Source of the DNA: JBHIET01 sp046760785
Lineage (GTDB): Bacteria; Chloroflexota; Anaerolineae; B4-G1
Length of the DNA stretch: 64,000 nucleotides
Direction: 5' to 3'
Assembly: GCA_046760785.1 (NCBI GenBank)
Contig: JBHIET010000004.1
Coordinates: forward strand, 1-64,000
In this document: positions 8,396 through 16,308 of the stretch, piece after piece
How positions within the stretch are numbered: the stretch's first letter is position 1
Layout: each line of letters begins with the position of its first letter
Notes under the pieces: model-generated
Told to the model about the DNA's origin: nothing
What the model saw: only the letters and a program-made list of their open reading frames with translations
Database searches by the model: none
Position numbers and translations under genes: made by a program

Positions 8396-8490
8396 CGACA
8401 GCGAGGGGCAAAGAGGGGGACCGGACAGGCCCGCTCCCCAGTTGCTGCAAACCAGACGATAGAACCAGGAAAGCCCTATTATTAGGCTGC

Positions 8491-8751
8491 CCATTGAGAT
8501 GGCATCGGACATCTGCTGGATCGGTGTCAACGATCACACGCTCTGGTAGCCCAGGTGTTGGATATGGCGGCCACCAAGTGGATTCGCAATAAGAAGGCTG
8601 CCTGCTTCGGCAGTTACGGATGGAGCGGGGGGACGCACAGCGCCACTGCGAACGGCTCATCAAACCGCTGAAGTGGGAACTGGCGGATTCCTTCGAGTTC
8701 ATCGGCAGCCCTACGGAGGGAGAGCTGAGGCAGAACGCATCGCCGCGATGA
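8491..8751 (+). pseudogene. Flavo-diiron protein (FprA/ROO-like) remnant with large internal deletion
   Basis: An N-terminal piece (IEMASDICWIGVNDHTLW, stop at 8547-8549) matches the start of A-type flavoproteins. About 10 bases later comes the end of the same family: WIRNKKAACFGSYGWSGG, then after a one-base frame change QRHCERLIKPLKWELADSFE followed by FIGSPTEGELRQ, ending at TGA 8749-8751. The whole metal-binding domain and most of the flavodoxin domain are gone. Intact members are about 400 residues and reduce O2 or NO. The remnant stands directly after the ferritin-like gene. Confidence 0.75.
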
Positions 8752-8948
8752 TGTGCTTCGGTATACGCATCCCCGTCTACGGAGCGGTCTAGTTCTGGGG
8801 GTGGTTAAAGTCTGAGCGGCGTCCAGCGACTGGCCGTTCGTACTCCTTACCCCGGGGGCAGGCCACTGGGCTCCGAGACTTACGCCAACGAACTGACAGA
8901 ATTGAGGCTATACTCCTGGTGAGTGTGGCCTCGACCATTATTAAGGAT

Positions 8949-9133
8949 CAGGAGTTACGCGGTTCGCTGGTCGAGTAGGCCCTTCAGGTCGAGTAGCGAA
9001 GCGTATCGAGACCCAGGGCCGTATCCTTGGGTTGAGCTTGTCGAAACCAGACCAAGAACCGCGCCAAACCGGGCTTCGATACGGCCTTCGGCCTACTCAG
9101 CCAGCGGTTTGGCCCTCAACTGCGTAAGTCCTG
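8949..9133. mobile_element. MITE-like element, family 2, copy 1 (185 bp)
   Basis: The ends are CAGGAGTTACGC (8949-8960) and GCGTAAGTCCTG (9122-9133), inverted repeats with one mismatch. They are flanked by a 7-base direct repeat TAAGGAT (8942-8948 and 9134-9140), the mark of a transposition target duplication. No ORF of substance. A second copy of the same length, differing at only about two positions, lies at 18697-18881. The interior carries stems such as ggccttcggcc. Confidence 0.85.
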
Positions 9134-9235
9134 TAAGGATACGGTGCTATCGCCAATCACCCGGTCAACTGCCAGTCGTGTGGCTACGGCTGCACTGCAA
9201 CGGATAGTAGCGATGTGGTTAGGCAGGAAAAGCAC

Positions 9236-9264
9236 TTGACAGCGTGGGGAAGGTGTGGTATCAT
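9236..9264 (+). promoter_or_regulatory. Sigma-70 type promoter for the IclR regulator
   Basis: TTGACA at 9236-9241 and TATCAT at 9259-9264, 17-base spacer. A long leader (about 140 bases) follows before ATG 9413. The stretch 9141-9412 holds no gene. Confidence 0.65.
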
Positions 9265-9274
9265 ATTAATTAGC

Positions 9275-9287
9275 GGAATGATGTTCC
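9275..9287. promoter_or_regulatory. Palindromic operator candidate for the IclR-family regulator
   Basis: GGAATGATGTTCC (GGAA-N5-TTCC) lies at the expected transcription start, just downstream of the -10. Many IclR-family proteins bind short palindromes with TTCC/GGAA half-sites and control their own genes. Autoregulation by the adjacent gene is an inference from position. Confidence 0.4.
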
Positions 9288-9412
9288 ATTATCCGAAACC
9301 ACCTCGCCAGAGGTTGTGGCTGATGTCTGTAGCCCGGCTGGTGGTGAGTTCACCTTTCGTCGCTTCTTGGCCCTGAATCGAGTGGTCTCACCCGTCAGTC
9401 TCTCAAGCAATT

Positions 9413-10186
9413 ATGAGCAACCCTCCACTGGTTAGAACGGTTGACCGCTTGGTCAGGATTTTGGACAGCTTCTCTCCAGAGCGGCCAACCTGGTCCCTGG
9501 CAGAGCTCAGTGTGCACCTCGGGCTGCCCAAAAGCACGCTCCACCGATTCCTTGTCAGCATGGAGTCTTATGGTATCCTGCGTCGTGACGCCGGCGACAA
9601 GCGATGGCGTCTCGGCTATCGTCTTTTCATCTGGGGCAATCTTGCTGCGGAGACCACGGAGCTGCGCCACATCGCCCGGCCGATCATGCGCGACTTGGTG
9701 GCGGCTACGGGTGAGACGGTTATCCTGACGGTCTACCAAGAGCAAGAGGTCATCTGTATCGAAAAGGTTGAGACCAATTATCCGGTGCGTTTGACATTGG
9801 ATGTGGGGACACACCGTCCGCCCCACGCCGGTGCCTCGTCTAAAGTCCTCATGGCGTACTTGCCTCAGGAAGAGATCCAGGTCATCATCCGGGATAAGGG
9901 GTTACCCAAGCTGTGCATTAACACGATCACGGACCCTGATGAACTCACTGGCGAGTTGGCCAGGATTCGGGAGCGCGGATACGCGGTGAGTCACGAGGAG
10001 ACAGACCTGGGAGCCTGGGGAGTGGCCACGCCGATTAGCGATTGGAAGGGGAACGTGATAGCAGCCGTCGGCATCGCCGGTCCCCGTTCGCGATTCGACG
10101 ACGAGTTAGTTCAGGAGTACGTGAGACTCTGCCGTCAGGCTGCCCGGCGGATTTCGGCGCTTCTCGGTGCAGGAATCGAGCCGTAG
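9413..10186 (+). CDS. IclR-family transcriptional regulator
   Basis: 257 residues, standard size. The N-terminal winged helix-turn-helix (TVDRLVRILDSFSPERPTWS...LAELSVHLGLPKSTLHRFLV, residues about 6-45) is followed by the IclR effector domain (RHIARPIMRDLVAATGETVI, EKVETNYPVRLTLDVGTHRPPHAGASSKVLMAYL, ...RERGYAVSHEETDLGAWGVATPI and AAVGIAGPRSRF). IclR proteins sense small carbon or nitrogen catabolites. It stands at the head of the transporter and hydroxylase cluster on the same strand, so it is the likely controller. No clear ribosome site precedes the ATG. Confidence 0.9.
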   Translation: MSNPPLVRTVDRLVRILDSFSPERPTWSLAELSVHLGLPKSTLHRFLVSMESYGILRRDAGDKRWRLGYRLFIWGNLAAETTELRHIARPIMRDLVAATGETVILTVYQEQEVICIEKVETNYPVRLTLDVGTHRPPHAGASSKVLMAYLPQEEIQVIIRDKGLPKLCINTITDPDELTGELARIRERGYAVSHEETDLGAWGVATPISDWKGNVIAAVGIAGPRSRFDDELVQEYVRLCRQAARRISALLGAGIEP

Positions 10187-10325
10187 GGTGAAGAACGGTC
10201 GTAGTGGCTTATGCAGGGGAGATATAAGAATTGGGGAAAAGGAGGTGCAGAAGCGATGTAACGTCCCATCAACCAATCCATGTTTGTCGTTTGCCAGGCC
10301 AATAACTGAACAGGGAGGAGGGAAA

Positions 10326-11600
10326 ATGTTGAAGAAAGTTTGCCAATTTCTACTGGTAGGGGTAGTGATGCTGCCCGTTGTACTGGGTGGATGTGGTCCC
10401 AAGGCCGAGGAGGAAAAGGTTGCAGAACTCCCCAGCAGCGTCGTGGTCGGCTGCCTCGAGCCCCTCACCGGCGCGCATGCGGTCTTTGGCACTGAGGCCA
10501 AGATCGGGATGGAGATCGCGCTCCAGCACATCAATGAAGCAGGCGGCATCAAGTCGTTGGGAGGCCTCCCATTGGAGTTGGCGGTGGAAGACTGCGGAGA
10601 GAGCGCAGATACTGCCAAACTGGGCGCTGAGAGCCTTATCAGCAAACACCATCCGGTGGCGATTCTGGGTCTCTACATCAGCCGGTTGACGTTGGCGGCG
10701 TCGGAGGTCACCGAGAGGGAGAAGGTTATCTTGGTCGCGGATGCCCTGGTGGACAGCGTGACAGCGTCGGGCCGCCAGTACCTTTTCCGGCCTGCTCCCA
10801 AGGCGAGTCAGCATGGTGCTTCAGCGGTAGAGTTTGCGATGGGAGCTGCCGAACAGGCTGGAGTGCCAGTGGAGCGGGTGGCCATCTTGAACGAGGACTC
10901 GGCTTTTGGAAGGAGTGTCGCCACGGGGGCAGTCAATGCAGCCTTGGATAACGGGTTGGTCATTGTCTACCAGAAGGAGTACCCGTATGACATCGCGGAT
11001 GTCTCCTCGATCGTTGCGGACATCACGGCCGCGCAACCAGACTTCATCGTCCACTGCCCCTACTTCACGGACGCGATTCTCTATGCGAATACCTTTAGGG
11101 AAGCCGGTGAGATGCCCAAGTTTATCGCTGGAATGGGAGCCTGCGGTTACACGGATCCCGAATCAATAGAGGCCTTGGGTGAAACGGCCGAGTTCTACGC
11201 CAATACATACAGCTACAATCCGGCTAAGGACACGCCTCAGAATCGCAGGTTCGTCGAAGAGTTCAAGGCGGAGACGGGCCACATCCCGACCGAGGCGGCG
11301 GGGATGAACTACTATGCGATGTGGGTCCTGGCGGAAGCGCTTGAGCTTTCCGGTCAAAAGTTTCCCGATGACCCGCTGAACCCCGAGAACCTACGACAGG
11401 CTTTCCTGCAGCTCGACTTGACCTCTGGCCCGGCAGTCGAGACGTATCCCACAGATCACATCACCTTCACCGAGACCGGAGATAACCCCTATGCTAGGGC
11501 AACGATCCTGCAGGTGATCAACGGTGAGCCCAAGGTCGTTTGGCCCTTCGACGTGGCCGAGGCTGAGGCCGTGTTCCCGCGGCCGGACGCTACTTACTGA
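10326..11600 (+). CDS. livK: Branched-chain amino acid type ABC transporter, substrate-binding lipoprotein
   Basis: ATG 10326 follows GGGAGGAGGGAAA. The 424-residue protein opens with a lipoprotein signal (KKVCQFLLVGVVMLPVVLGGC) whose lipobox LGGC places the mature N-terminal Cys at about residue 22. The rest is a periplasmic-binding-protein type I fold of the Peripla_BP_6 class (VGCLEPLTGAHAVFGTEAKIG, INEAGGI, LPLELAVEDCGESADTAKLGAESLI, YANTFREAGEMPKFIAGMGA). Such proteins bind amino acids but also amides, urea, nucleobases or aromatics. Given the neighbours, an N-containing heterocycle is a reasonable guess, not shown by the sequence. Confidence 0.9.
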   Translation: MLKKVCQFLLVGVVMLPVVLGGCGPKAEEEKVAELPSSVVVGCLEPLTGAHAVFGTEAKIGMEIALQHINEAGGIKSLGGLPLELAVEDCGESADTAKLGAESLISKHHPVAILGLYISRLTLAASEVTEREKVILVADALVDSVTASGRQYLFRPAPKASQHGASAVEFAMGAAEQAGVPVERVAILNEDSAFGRSVATGAVNAALDNGLVIVYQKEYPYDIADVSSIVADITAAQPDFIVHCPYFTDAILYANTFREAGEMPKFIAGMGACGYTDPESIEALGETAEFYANTYSYNPAKDTPQNRRFVEEFKAETGHIPTEAAGMNYYAMWVLAEALELSGQKFPDDPLNPENLRQAFLQLDLTSGPAVETYPTDHITFTETGDNPYARATILQVINGEPKVVWPFDVAEAEAVFPRPDATY

Positions 11601-11628
11601 TCTGGTTACTGCTCAGGCATAGTGTCAC

Positions 11629-11654
11629 AGCCAGAGGTTGATCTGGCTTTGACC
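11629..11654 (+). terminator. Hairpin after livK (attenuator or processing site candidate)
   Basis: AGCCAGA (11629-11635), loop GGTTGA, TCTGGCT (11642-11648), then TTGACC. The T tract is short. The position between binding protein and permease genes fits partial termination that yields more binding protein than permease. The remaining spacer to 11930 shows only a short repeat-like motif (gctgagcacagtcgaagcc, about 11672) and no gene. Confidence 0.35.
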
Positions 11655-11930
11655 GTACCGCCGTAAACCTTGGGCTGAGCACAGTCGAAGCCAGGCGCTG
11701 CTGGACTGGTTCGTTTGCTTGGCTAAACCCATCCGGCACCGCCTCTTCCAACCGGTGCGGCTGTAGCCTGAGTAGAAATGATCTGTATGGAAACGGACTT
11801 GCGCCCCGATATGGGAGAAACGGCTTCAGGCTGGTCAGGGTTGCATCTGCCTGGCTGCGCCGGGAAGTGAGCTGGCGGAAAGCCAGGCAGGTGCACCTGA
11901 CCGAGGACGCGATAGAGGCGGTAAAGGGTA

Positions 11931-12794
11931 ATGATCTACACCATTGTGCAAAACGCTATCAACGGGGCAATGATGGGTTGTATCTATGCCCTTATCACTC
12001 TGGGGTTGTCCATTATATTCGGTGTGATGGATGTGGTCAACTTCGCCCACGGCGATTTCGTGATGCTGGCTATGTACTTTACCTTCTGGGCCGGCGCACT
12101 TTTGGGTTTGGACGCCGTAGCGACTCCGCTGATCACGTTGCCGCTGCTCTTTCTGATCGGGGTAGTTACGTATTATCTCATCGTGCATCGCACCCTGCGG
12201 GAGCGATACGTGACACAAATCGCTGTTACAGTTGGCTTGATGTTATTCCTTCGCGCCTTTGCTCAACTCGTGTGGCAGGCGCAGCCAAGGGCATTGCTCC
12301 ACTCGATAGTGCAGGGCCGTATCGTGATCGCAGGGTTTACCATCATGCTGTCCCGGCTAACCTCTGCTGCTGTTAGCATTGTCGCTATTGGTGCCGTCTA
12401 TCTCTTTCTGACGAAGACATGGGCAGGCCGTGCCATTCGGGCAGCATCGGACGATCTGGATGTGGCCTCGTTAGTGGGAGTGAACTATGGTCGGACGTAT
12501 GCCCTCTCCTTCGGGCTGGGCTCGGCTTTGACAGCCATTGCAGGAGGGTTGCTAATGACCTTTCAGCAGGTGGATCCGACGATGGGAATCCGCTTTGGGC
12601 TGTTGAGCTGGTGCGTGCTGGCCCTGGCGGGCCTGGGCTCGATTCCTGGCCTCCTGATCTCTGGAGTGATCGTGGGGATCGCCGAGTCTTTGTCCATGGC
12701 ACTTTGGGATCCCCGAGCACGCTCCCTCATAGTCTACCTCATCTTTATTCTTGTGCTGTGGCTGAGACCTCGAGGACTGTTTGGGAGGAAATAG
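11931..12794 (+). CDS. livH: ABC transporter permease, LivH type
   Basis: 287 residues, strongly hydrophobic with about eight membrane segments. The LivH/LivM signatures are present: AINGAMMGCIYALITLGLSIIFGVMDVVNFAHGDFVML near the N-terminus, and the EAA-like loop RAIRAASDDLDVASLVGVNYGRTYALSFGLGSALTAIAGG that contacts the ATPase. It pairs with the downstream LivM to form the channel. Its stop shares a base with the LivM start. Confidence 0.92.
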   Translation: MIYTIVQNAINGAMMGCIYALITLGLSIIFGVMDVVNFAHGDFVMLAMYFTFWAGALLGLDAVATPLITLPLLFLIGVVTYYLIVHRTLRERYVTQIAVTVGLMLFLRAFAQLVWQAQPRALLHSIVQGRIVIAGFTIMLSRLTSAAVSIVAIGAVYLFLTKTWAGRAIRAASDDLDVASLVGVNYGRTYALSFGLGSALTAIAGGLLMTFQQVDPTMGIRFGLLSWCVLALAGLGSIPGLLISGVIVGIAESLSMALWDPRARSLIVYLIFILVLWLRPRGLFGRK

Positions 12795-13813
12795 TGAAAC
12801 CCGAATGGCTTACCACCAAAACGGCTATGATACTGGTCGGACTGGCGATCGCTCTGGCGATGCCGGCCTTGCTTGGTTCCAACCAGTATAACATGGTGCT
12901 GGCTACTACAGTCTTGCTGTTCGGCGTCATAACCACAGCGTGGAACATCATTGGAGGTATGGGGGGGCAACTGGATTTGGCCGCCTGCGCTTATCTGGGA
13001 CTGGGGGCTTTTACTGCTGGCACTTTACTCGTCAGGTGGGACATATCACCATGGTTCGGAATGATCCTGGGAGGACTGGTAGCGGCTGGCTTTGCTGCGT
13101 TGGTCGGTTATCCCCTGTTCCGCTTCGGCGTGACGGAGGTGTGGTATGCACTTTCCTCAGCGGCTTTAGTGGAGGTTCTCAGAGTTGCCTTCCTGCTGTG
13201 GGAGAACGTCGGGGGGCCGACGGAGCGATACCTGCCGTTCTATTCGTGGTCGCTTTACCACATGCGTTTCGGCTCCTACATCCCTTACTATTACATCATG
13301 CTCGCGATGTTGCTAATTGCCCTGTTCGTAAACTATAAGATCGAAAAATCAAAACTGGGGTATTACCTGCTGGCTTTGGGTGAGAACGAGGACGCGGCCG
13401 AGGTATTGGGTGTTGATACGCGCGCCTGTAAGCTGAAGGCGCTTATGATCTATGCCTTCCTGGTCGGCGCCACCGGAGCCGTTTACACCTGCCTGTATGG
13501 ATATATCCACCCCAATTTCTTCAGTGGTCTCCGGAGCATTGAAGTGGCTGTTCTGGGCATTGTGGGCGGCATGGGGATCATCTATGGCCCACTCGTCGCA
13601 GCGGTGATCTTGGTCAGTGGACGGGAGTTTCTGCGTGCCAGTCTGGGCGGGAAACTGGAGAGCATATATCTGGTGATCTACGCGGCGGTTTTGATCCTGA
13701 TGGCGCTTTTCAGGCCACAGGGGATTGCCATGCTTTTGCAAGATGCCTACAAGCAAATTGTATCACGCACTACAAGGGATAGACATGTCCGGGCCGATAC
13801 TTCAGGTCTTTAA
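12794..13813 (+). CDS. livM: ABC transporter permease, LivM type
   Basis: The start is GTG at 12794, overlapping the livH TAG by one base and preceded by GGGAGGAAA; the longer open frame upstream is only livH read in another phase. 339 residues with multiple hydrophobic segments. The family motif is clear: WNIIGGMGGQLDLAACAYLGLGAFTAGTLL (usual GQ-x-SLGHA-type loop, here diverged), and ALGENEDAAEVLGVDTRACKLKALMIYAFLVGATGAVY is the ATPase-coupling loop. Translational coupling with LivH suggests one-to-one production. Confidence 0.9.
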   Translation: MKPEWLTTKTAMILVGLAIALAMPALLGSNQYNMVLATTVLLFGVITTAWNIIGGMGGQLDLAACAYLGLGAFTAGTLLVRWDISPWFGMILGGLVAAGFAALVGYPLFRFGVTEVWYALSSAALVEVLRVAFLLWENVGGPTERYLPFYSWSLYHMRFGSYIPYYYIMLAMLLIALFVNYKIEKSKLGYYLLALGENEDAAEVLGVDTRACKLKALMIYAFLVGATGAVYTCLYGYIHPNFFSGLRSIEVAVLGIVGGMGIIYGPLVAAVILVSGREFLRASLGGKLESIYLVIYAAVLILMALFRPQGIAMLLQDAYKQIVSRTTRDRHVRADTSGL

Positions 13814-14513
13814 CCTAACGAAGAGATTTGGCAATCTCGTCGCCGTCAACGACGTCAGCCTGCAGATTGACAGGGGGGAAATCGTAGGCCTCATCGGCCC
13901 AAACGGCGCCGGAAAGACCACTCTCTTTAACGCCATCACCGGACTATACGGTCCGGATGCCGGGCGCGTTCTTTTCAAGGGTGTTGACATCACGAGCTTC
14001 TATCCGCACAAGATTTGTAAACTGGGAATGTCACGCACATTTCAGGTGATAAAGGCATTCAGCAATATGACCGTCGAAGACACCGTGCAGGTCGGCGCCT
14101 ACAATAGGTGCGGCGAGAAGGAGATAAGCGCTAAGGTAGACGAGGTGATCGCGTTTTGCGATCTGGAGGGGATTCGTCACCAAAAGTGTGAAGACCTGGG
14201 ACTGGCCCCTTTGAAAAGGGTGGAATTGGCCAGAGCGATGGCTACGGAGCCCGATCTCTTGCTGCTCGATGAAGCAGGGGCCGGGTTGAACGCGGTAGAA
14301 CTCACCGGACTGATGGCGATACTACGGAAGTTAAACGAGGAGAGAAACATCACCCTCTGCGTCGTGGAGCACGTGATGCAGATGGTTATGGGTCTCTGTA
14401 CACGCATCATCGTCCTGGACTCCGGGGAGGTCATTGCCGAAGGCAGCCCGGACGATGTCAGTGACAACCGAAGAGTGATCGAAGCATACCTCGGAGAGAG
14501 GGCTTTGAGATGA
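13785..14513 (+). CDS. livG: ABC transporter ATP-binding protein, LivG type
   Basis: ATG 13785 lies inside the end of livM (overlap 29 bases). 242 residues. Walker A GPNGAGKTT (about residues 37-45), the LivG-typical SRTFQVIKAFSNMTVEDTV after the Q-loop, Walker B LLLLDEAGAGL with the catalytic Glu, and the switch His in CVVEHVM. The signature position reads LAPLKRVELARA, weaker than the usual LSxGQ type, as happens in some LivG proteins. Works with LivF as a heterodimer. Confidence 0.92.
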   Translation: MSGPILQVFNLTKRFGNLVAVNDVSLQIDRGEIVGLIGPNGAGKTTLFNAITGLYGPDAGRVLFKGVDITSFYPHKICKLGMSRTFQVIKAFSNMTVEDTVQVGAYNRCGEKEISAKVDEVIAFCDLEGIRHQKCEDLGLAPLKRVELARAMATEPDLLLLDEAGAGLNAVELTGLMAILRKLNEERNITLCVVEHVMQMVMGLCTRIIVLDSGEVIAEGSPDDVSDNRRVIEAYLGERALR

Positions 14514-15223
14514 GAGAATTGTTGGAGGTATCTGGCCTGAACGTTGGCTATGGCAAGGTGCCTATCCTCCATGACGTGACGTTTCACATCCATGAGGGTG
14601 AAGTCGTCGCCGTCATCGGCCCCAACGGAGCGGGCAAAAGCACGCTGCTCAAGACGATATCCGGGCTGCTCAAGCCATATTCGGGGAAAATCATATTCGG
14701 GGGACGTAACATCGAGAGGACAGCGCCTCACGCAGTGGCAAAAGCGGGAATCTCCCATGTCCCTGAGGGAGGCAGACCCTTTGTCAATATGACCGTCAGG
14801 GACAACTTGTTGATGGGGGCGTACGGGAACAGGGAGAACTTAAAGGACGGTGTGCTCGACGAGGTGTTCGAGATATTCCCGGTGCTCAAAGAGCGGCAGA
14901 ATCAACTGGCGAAGACACTGAGCGGCGGCGAGAGGCAGATGCTCGCCATAGGCCGGGGGCTTGCCTCCAGGCCCTCTCTTATGATGTTAGATGAGCCCTC
15001 CCTGGGCCTGGCACCCAGACTGGTGGACGAGATCTACCAGAAATTGCAGACTTTGAGGGAGCTCGGTCTGACAGTATTGCTGGTGGAACAGAACATTGCC
15101 TATGCCCTGGAACTGGCCGACAGAGGGTACGTGCTGGAGAACGGGCACATCGCCATGGAAGGGAGCGGCGAGGAACTGGCACAGAACGTGCACATTAAAG
15201 CACACTACCTGGGACTCACGTGA
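14510..15223 (+). CDS. livF: ABC transporter ATP-binding protein, LivF type
   Basis: ATGA overlap with livG. 237 residues. Walker A GPNGAGKST, LivF-specific GISHVPEGGRPFVNMTVRDNL, a canonical signature LSGGERQMLAIGRGLASRPSL, Walker B LMMLDEPSLGLAP, and the switch-region Glu-Gln-Asn in LLVEQN that replaces the usual His, as in other LivF proteins. Here LivF has the full signature while LivG has a degenerate one. Confidence 0.93.
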   Translation: MRELLEVSGLNVGYGKVPILHDVTFHIHEGEVVAVIGPNGAGKSTLLKTISGLLKPYSGKIIFGGRNIERTAPHAVAKAGISHVPEGGRPFVNMTVRDNLLMGAYGNRENLKDGVLDEVFEIFPVLKERQNQLAKTLSGGERQMLAIGRGLASRPSLMMLDEPSLGLAPRLVDEIYQKLQTLRELGLTVLLVEQNIAYALELADRGYVLENGHIAMEGSGEELAQNVHIKAHYLGLT

Positions 15224-15312
15224 GGTTTGGTATGTCTATACCAACTATCGAATTGACACGGGGCGTGCCCCCGGTGGAAAGCTTTCCTACTGCAACTAGG
15301 GAGGTAGTTTCA

Positions 15313-16242
15313 ATGCTAGACTTCAAGGGTAAGGATATCCTCGACGGAGCGCAGTTCACCCGCGGGGAAATAGAACACATTATGGCCGTAGCTGCGGATA
15401 TGCGCGAGCAGTTGAAGAAAGCTCATGCACTGGACTTGATGAAGGGGTATGTTCTGGGGACCCTCTTCTTCGAGCCCAGCACCCGTACACGCCTGTCGTT
15501 TGAGACGGCGATGCATCGCTTGGGTGGGAGCGTGGTGGGGTTTGCCTCGGCGGGCACCTCCTCGTCCGCCAAAGGGGAATCACTGGCCGATACGATCCAC
15601 ACCGTGGATCAGTACGTGGACGTGATTGCTATGCGCCATCCGCAAATTGGTTCAGCAAAAGTCGCTGCCGAGATAGCGGAGTCACCGGTGATCAACGGGG
15701 GCGACGGCGCGGGTCAGCATCCCACGCAAGCTCTGCTGGACTTGTTTACCATCCAGTCGGAGCGTGGGCGGGTGGACGGAAATACCGTCGTCCTCTGCGG
15801 CGACCTCAAGTATGGCCGCACGGTTCACGCCAGTGTGGAGCTGTACAAGCACTACGATTGCAAGCTGATCTTCGTCGCGCCGGACGCACTAAGGATGCCG
15901 CCAGAGATCACCGCGCGGTTGAAGGAACGGGGCGTTCAGGTAGAGGAGACGACCGATCTGGAAGCGGCTATGGCTGAGGCGGCTGTCCTGTACATGACTC
16001 GCATTCAGAAGGAGCGTTTTGAGGACCCAGCGGAGTACGAGCGGCTCAAGGGCAGCTATGTTCTCACGCGCGAGATGGTGGAGCGGATCAATCCCGACCT
16101 GACGATTATGCACCCCCTGCCGCGCGTGGACGAAATAGCGACCGATGTGGATGATTTGCCCGGCGCGGCCTACTTCCGCCAGGCGCGGAATGGGGTGTTC
16201 ACCCGCATGGCGCTAATCGCGTTGGTGACGGGGATGGTGTGA
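15313..16242 (+). CDS. pyrB: Aspartate carbamoyltransferase catalytic chain
   Basis: ATG 15313 follows AGGGAGGTAG; 309 residues, the normal length. The carbamoyl-phosphate site STRTR (FFEPSTRTRLSFETAM), the HPTQALLDLF motif and the aspartate-specific HPLPRVDEIATDVD are all present, so this is a true ATCase rather than ornithine carbamoyltransferase. It makes carbamoyl-aspartate in pyrimidine synthesis. No pyrI or other pyr gene adjoins. Its place between a transporter and xanthine-dehydrogenase-like genes is unusual and suggests a link with nitrogen-heterocycle metabolism, possibly running in a catabolic context. Confidence 0.93.
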   Translation: MLDFKGKDILDGAQFTRGEIEHIMAVAADMREQLKKAHALDLMKGYVLGTLFFEPSTRTRLSFETAMHRLGGSVVGFASAGTSSSAKGESLADTIHTVDQYVDVIAMRHPQIGSAKVAAEIAESPVINGGDGAGQHPTQALLDLFTIQSERGRVDGNTVVLCGDLKYGRTVHASVELYKHYDCKLIFVAPDALRMPPEITARLKERGVQVEETTDLEAAMAEAAVLYMTRIQKERFEDPAEYERLKGSYVLTREMVERINPDLTIMHPLPRVDEIATDVDDLPGAAYFRQARNGVFTRMALIALVTGMV

Positions 16243-16308
16243 TGCGTCGAGCGTCAAACGTCAGGCATCAAACGTCAAGCGTCGAACGTGAACAAGGTGG
16301 GAGGGGCA

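Noticed and set aside
12419..12793. N-terminal extension of LivM of about 125 residues
   Set aside because: This stretch is livH read in another frame. GTG 12794 with a good ribosome site and the usual LivM start explains the gene.
15313..16242. YgeW-like unknown carbamoyltransferase
   Set aside because: The HPLPRVDEIATDVD and HPTQALLDLF motifs and the 309-residue length fit aspartate carbamoyltransferase itself.
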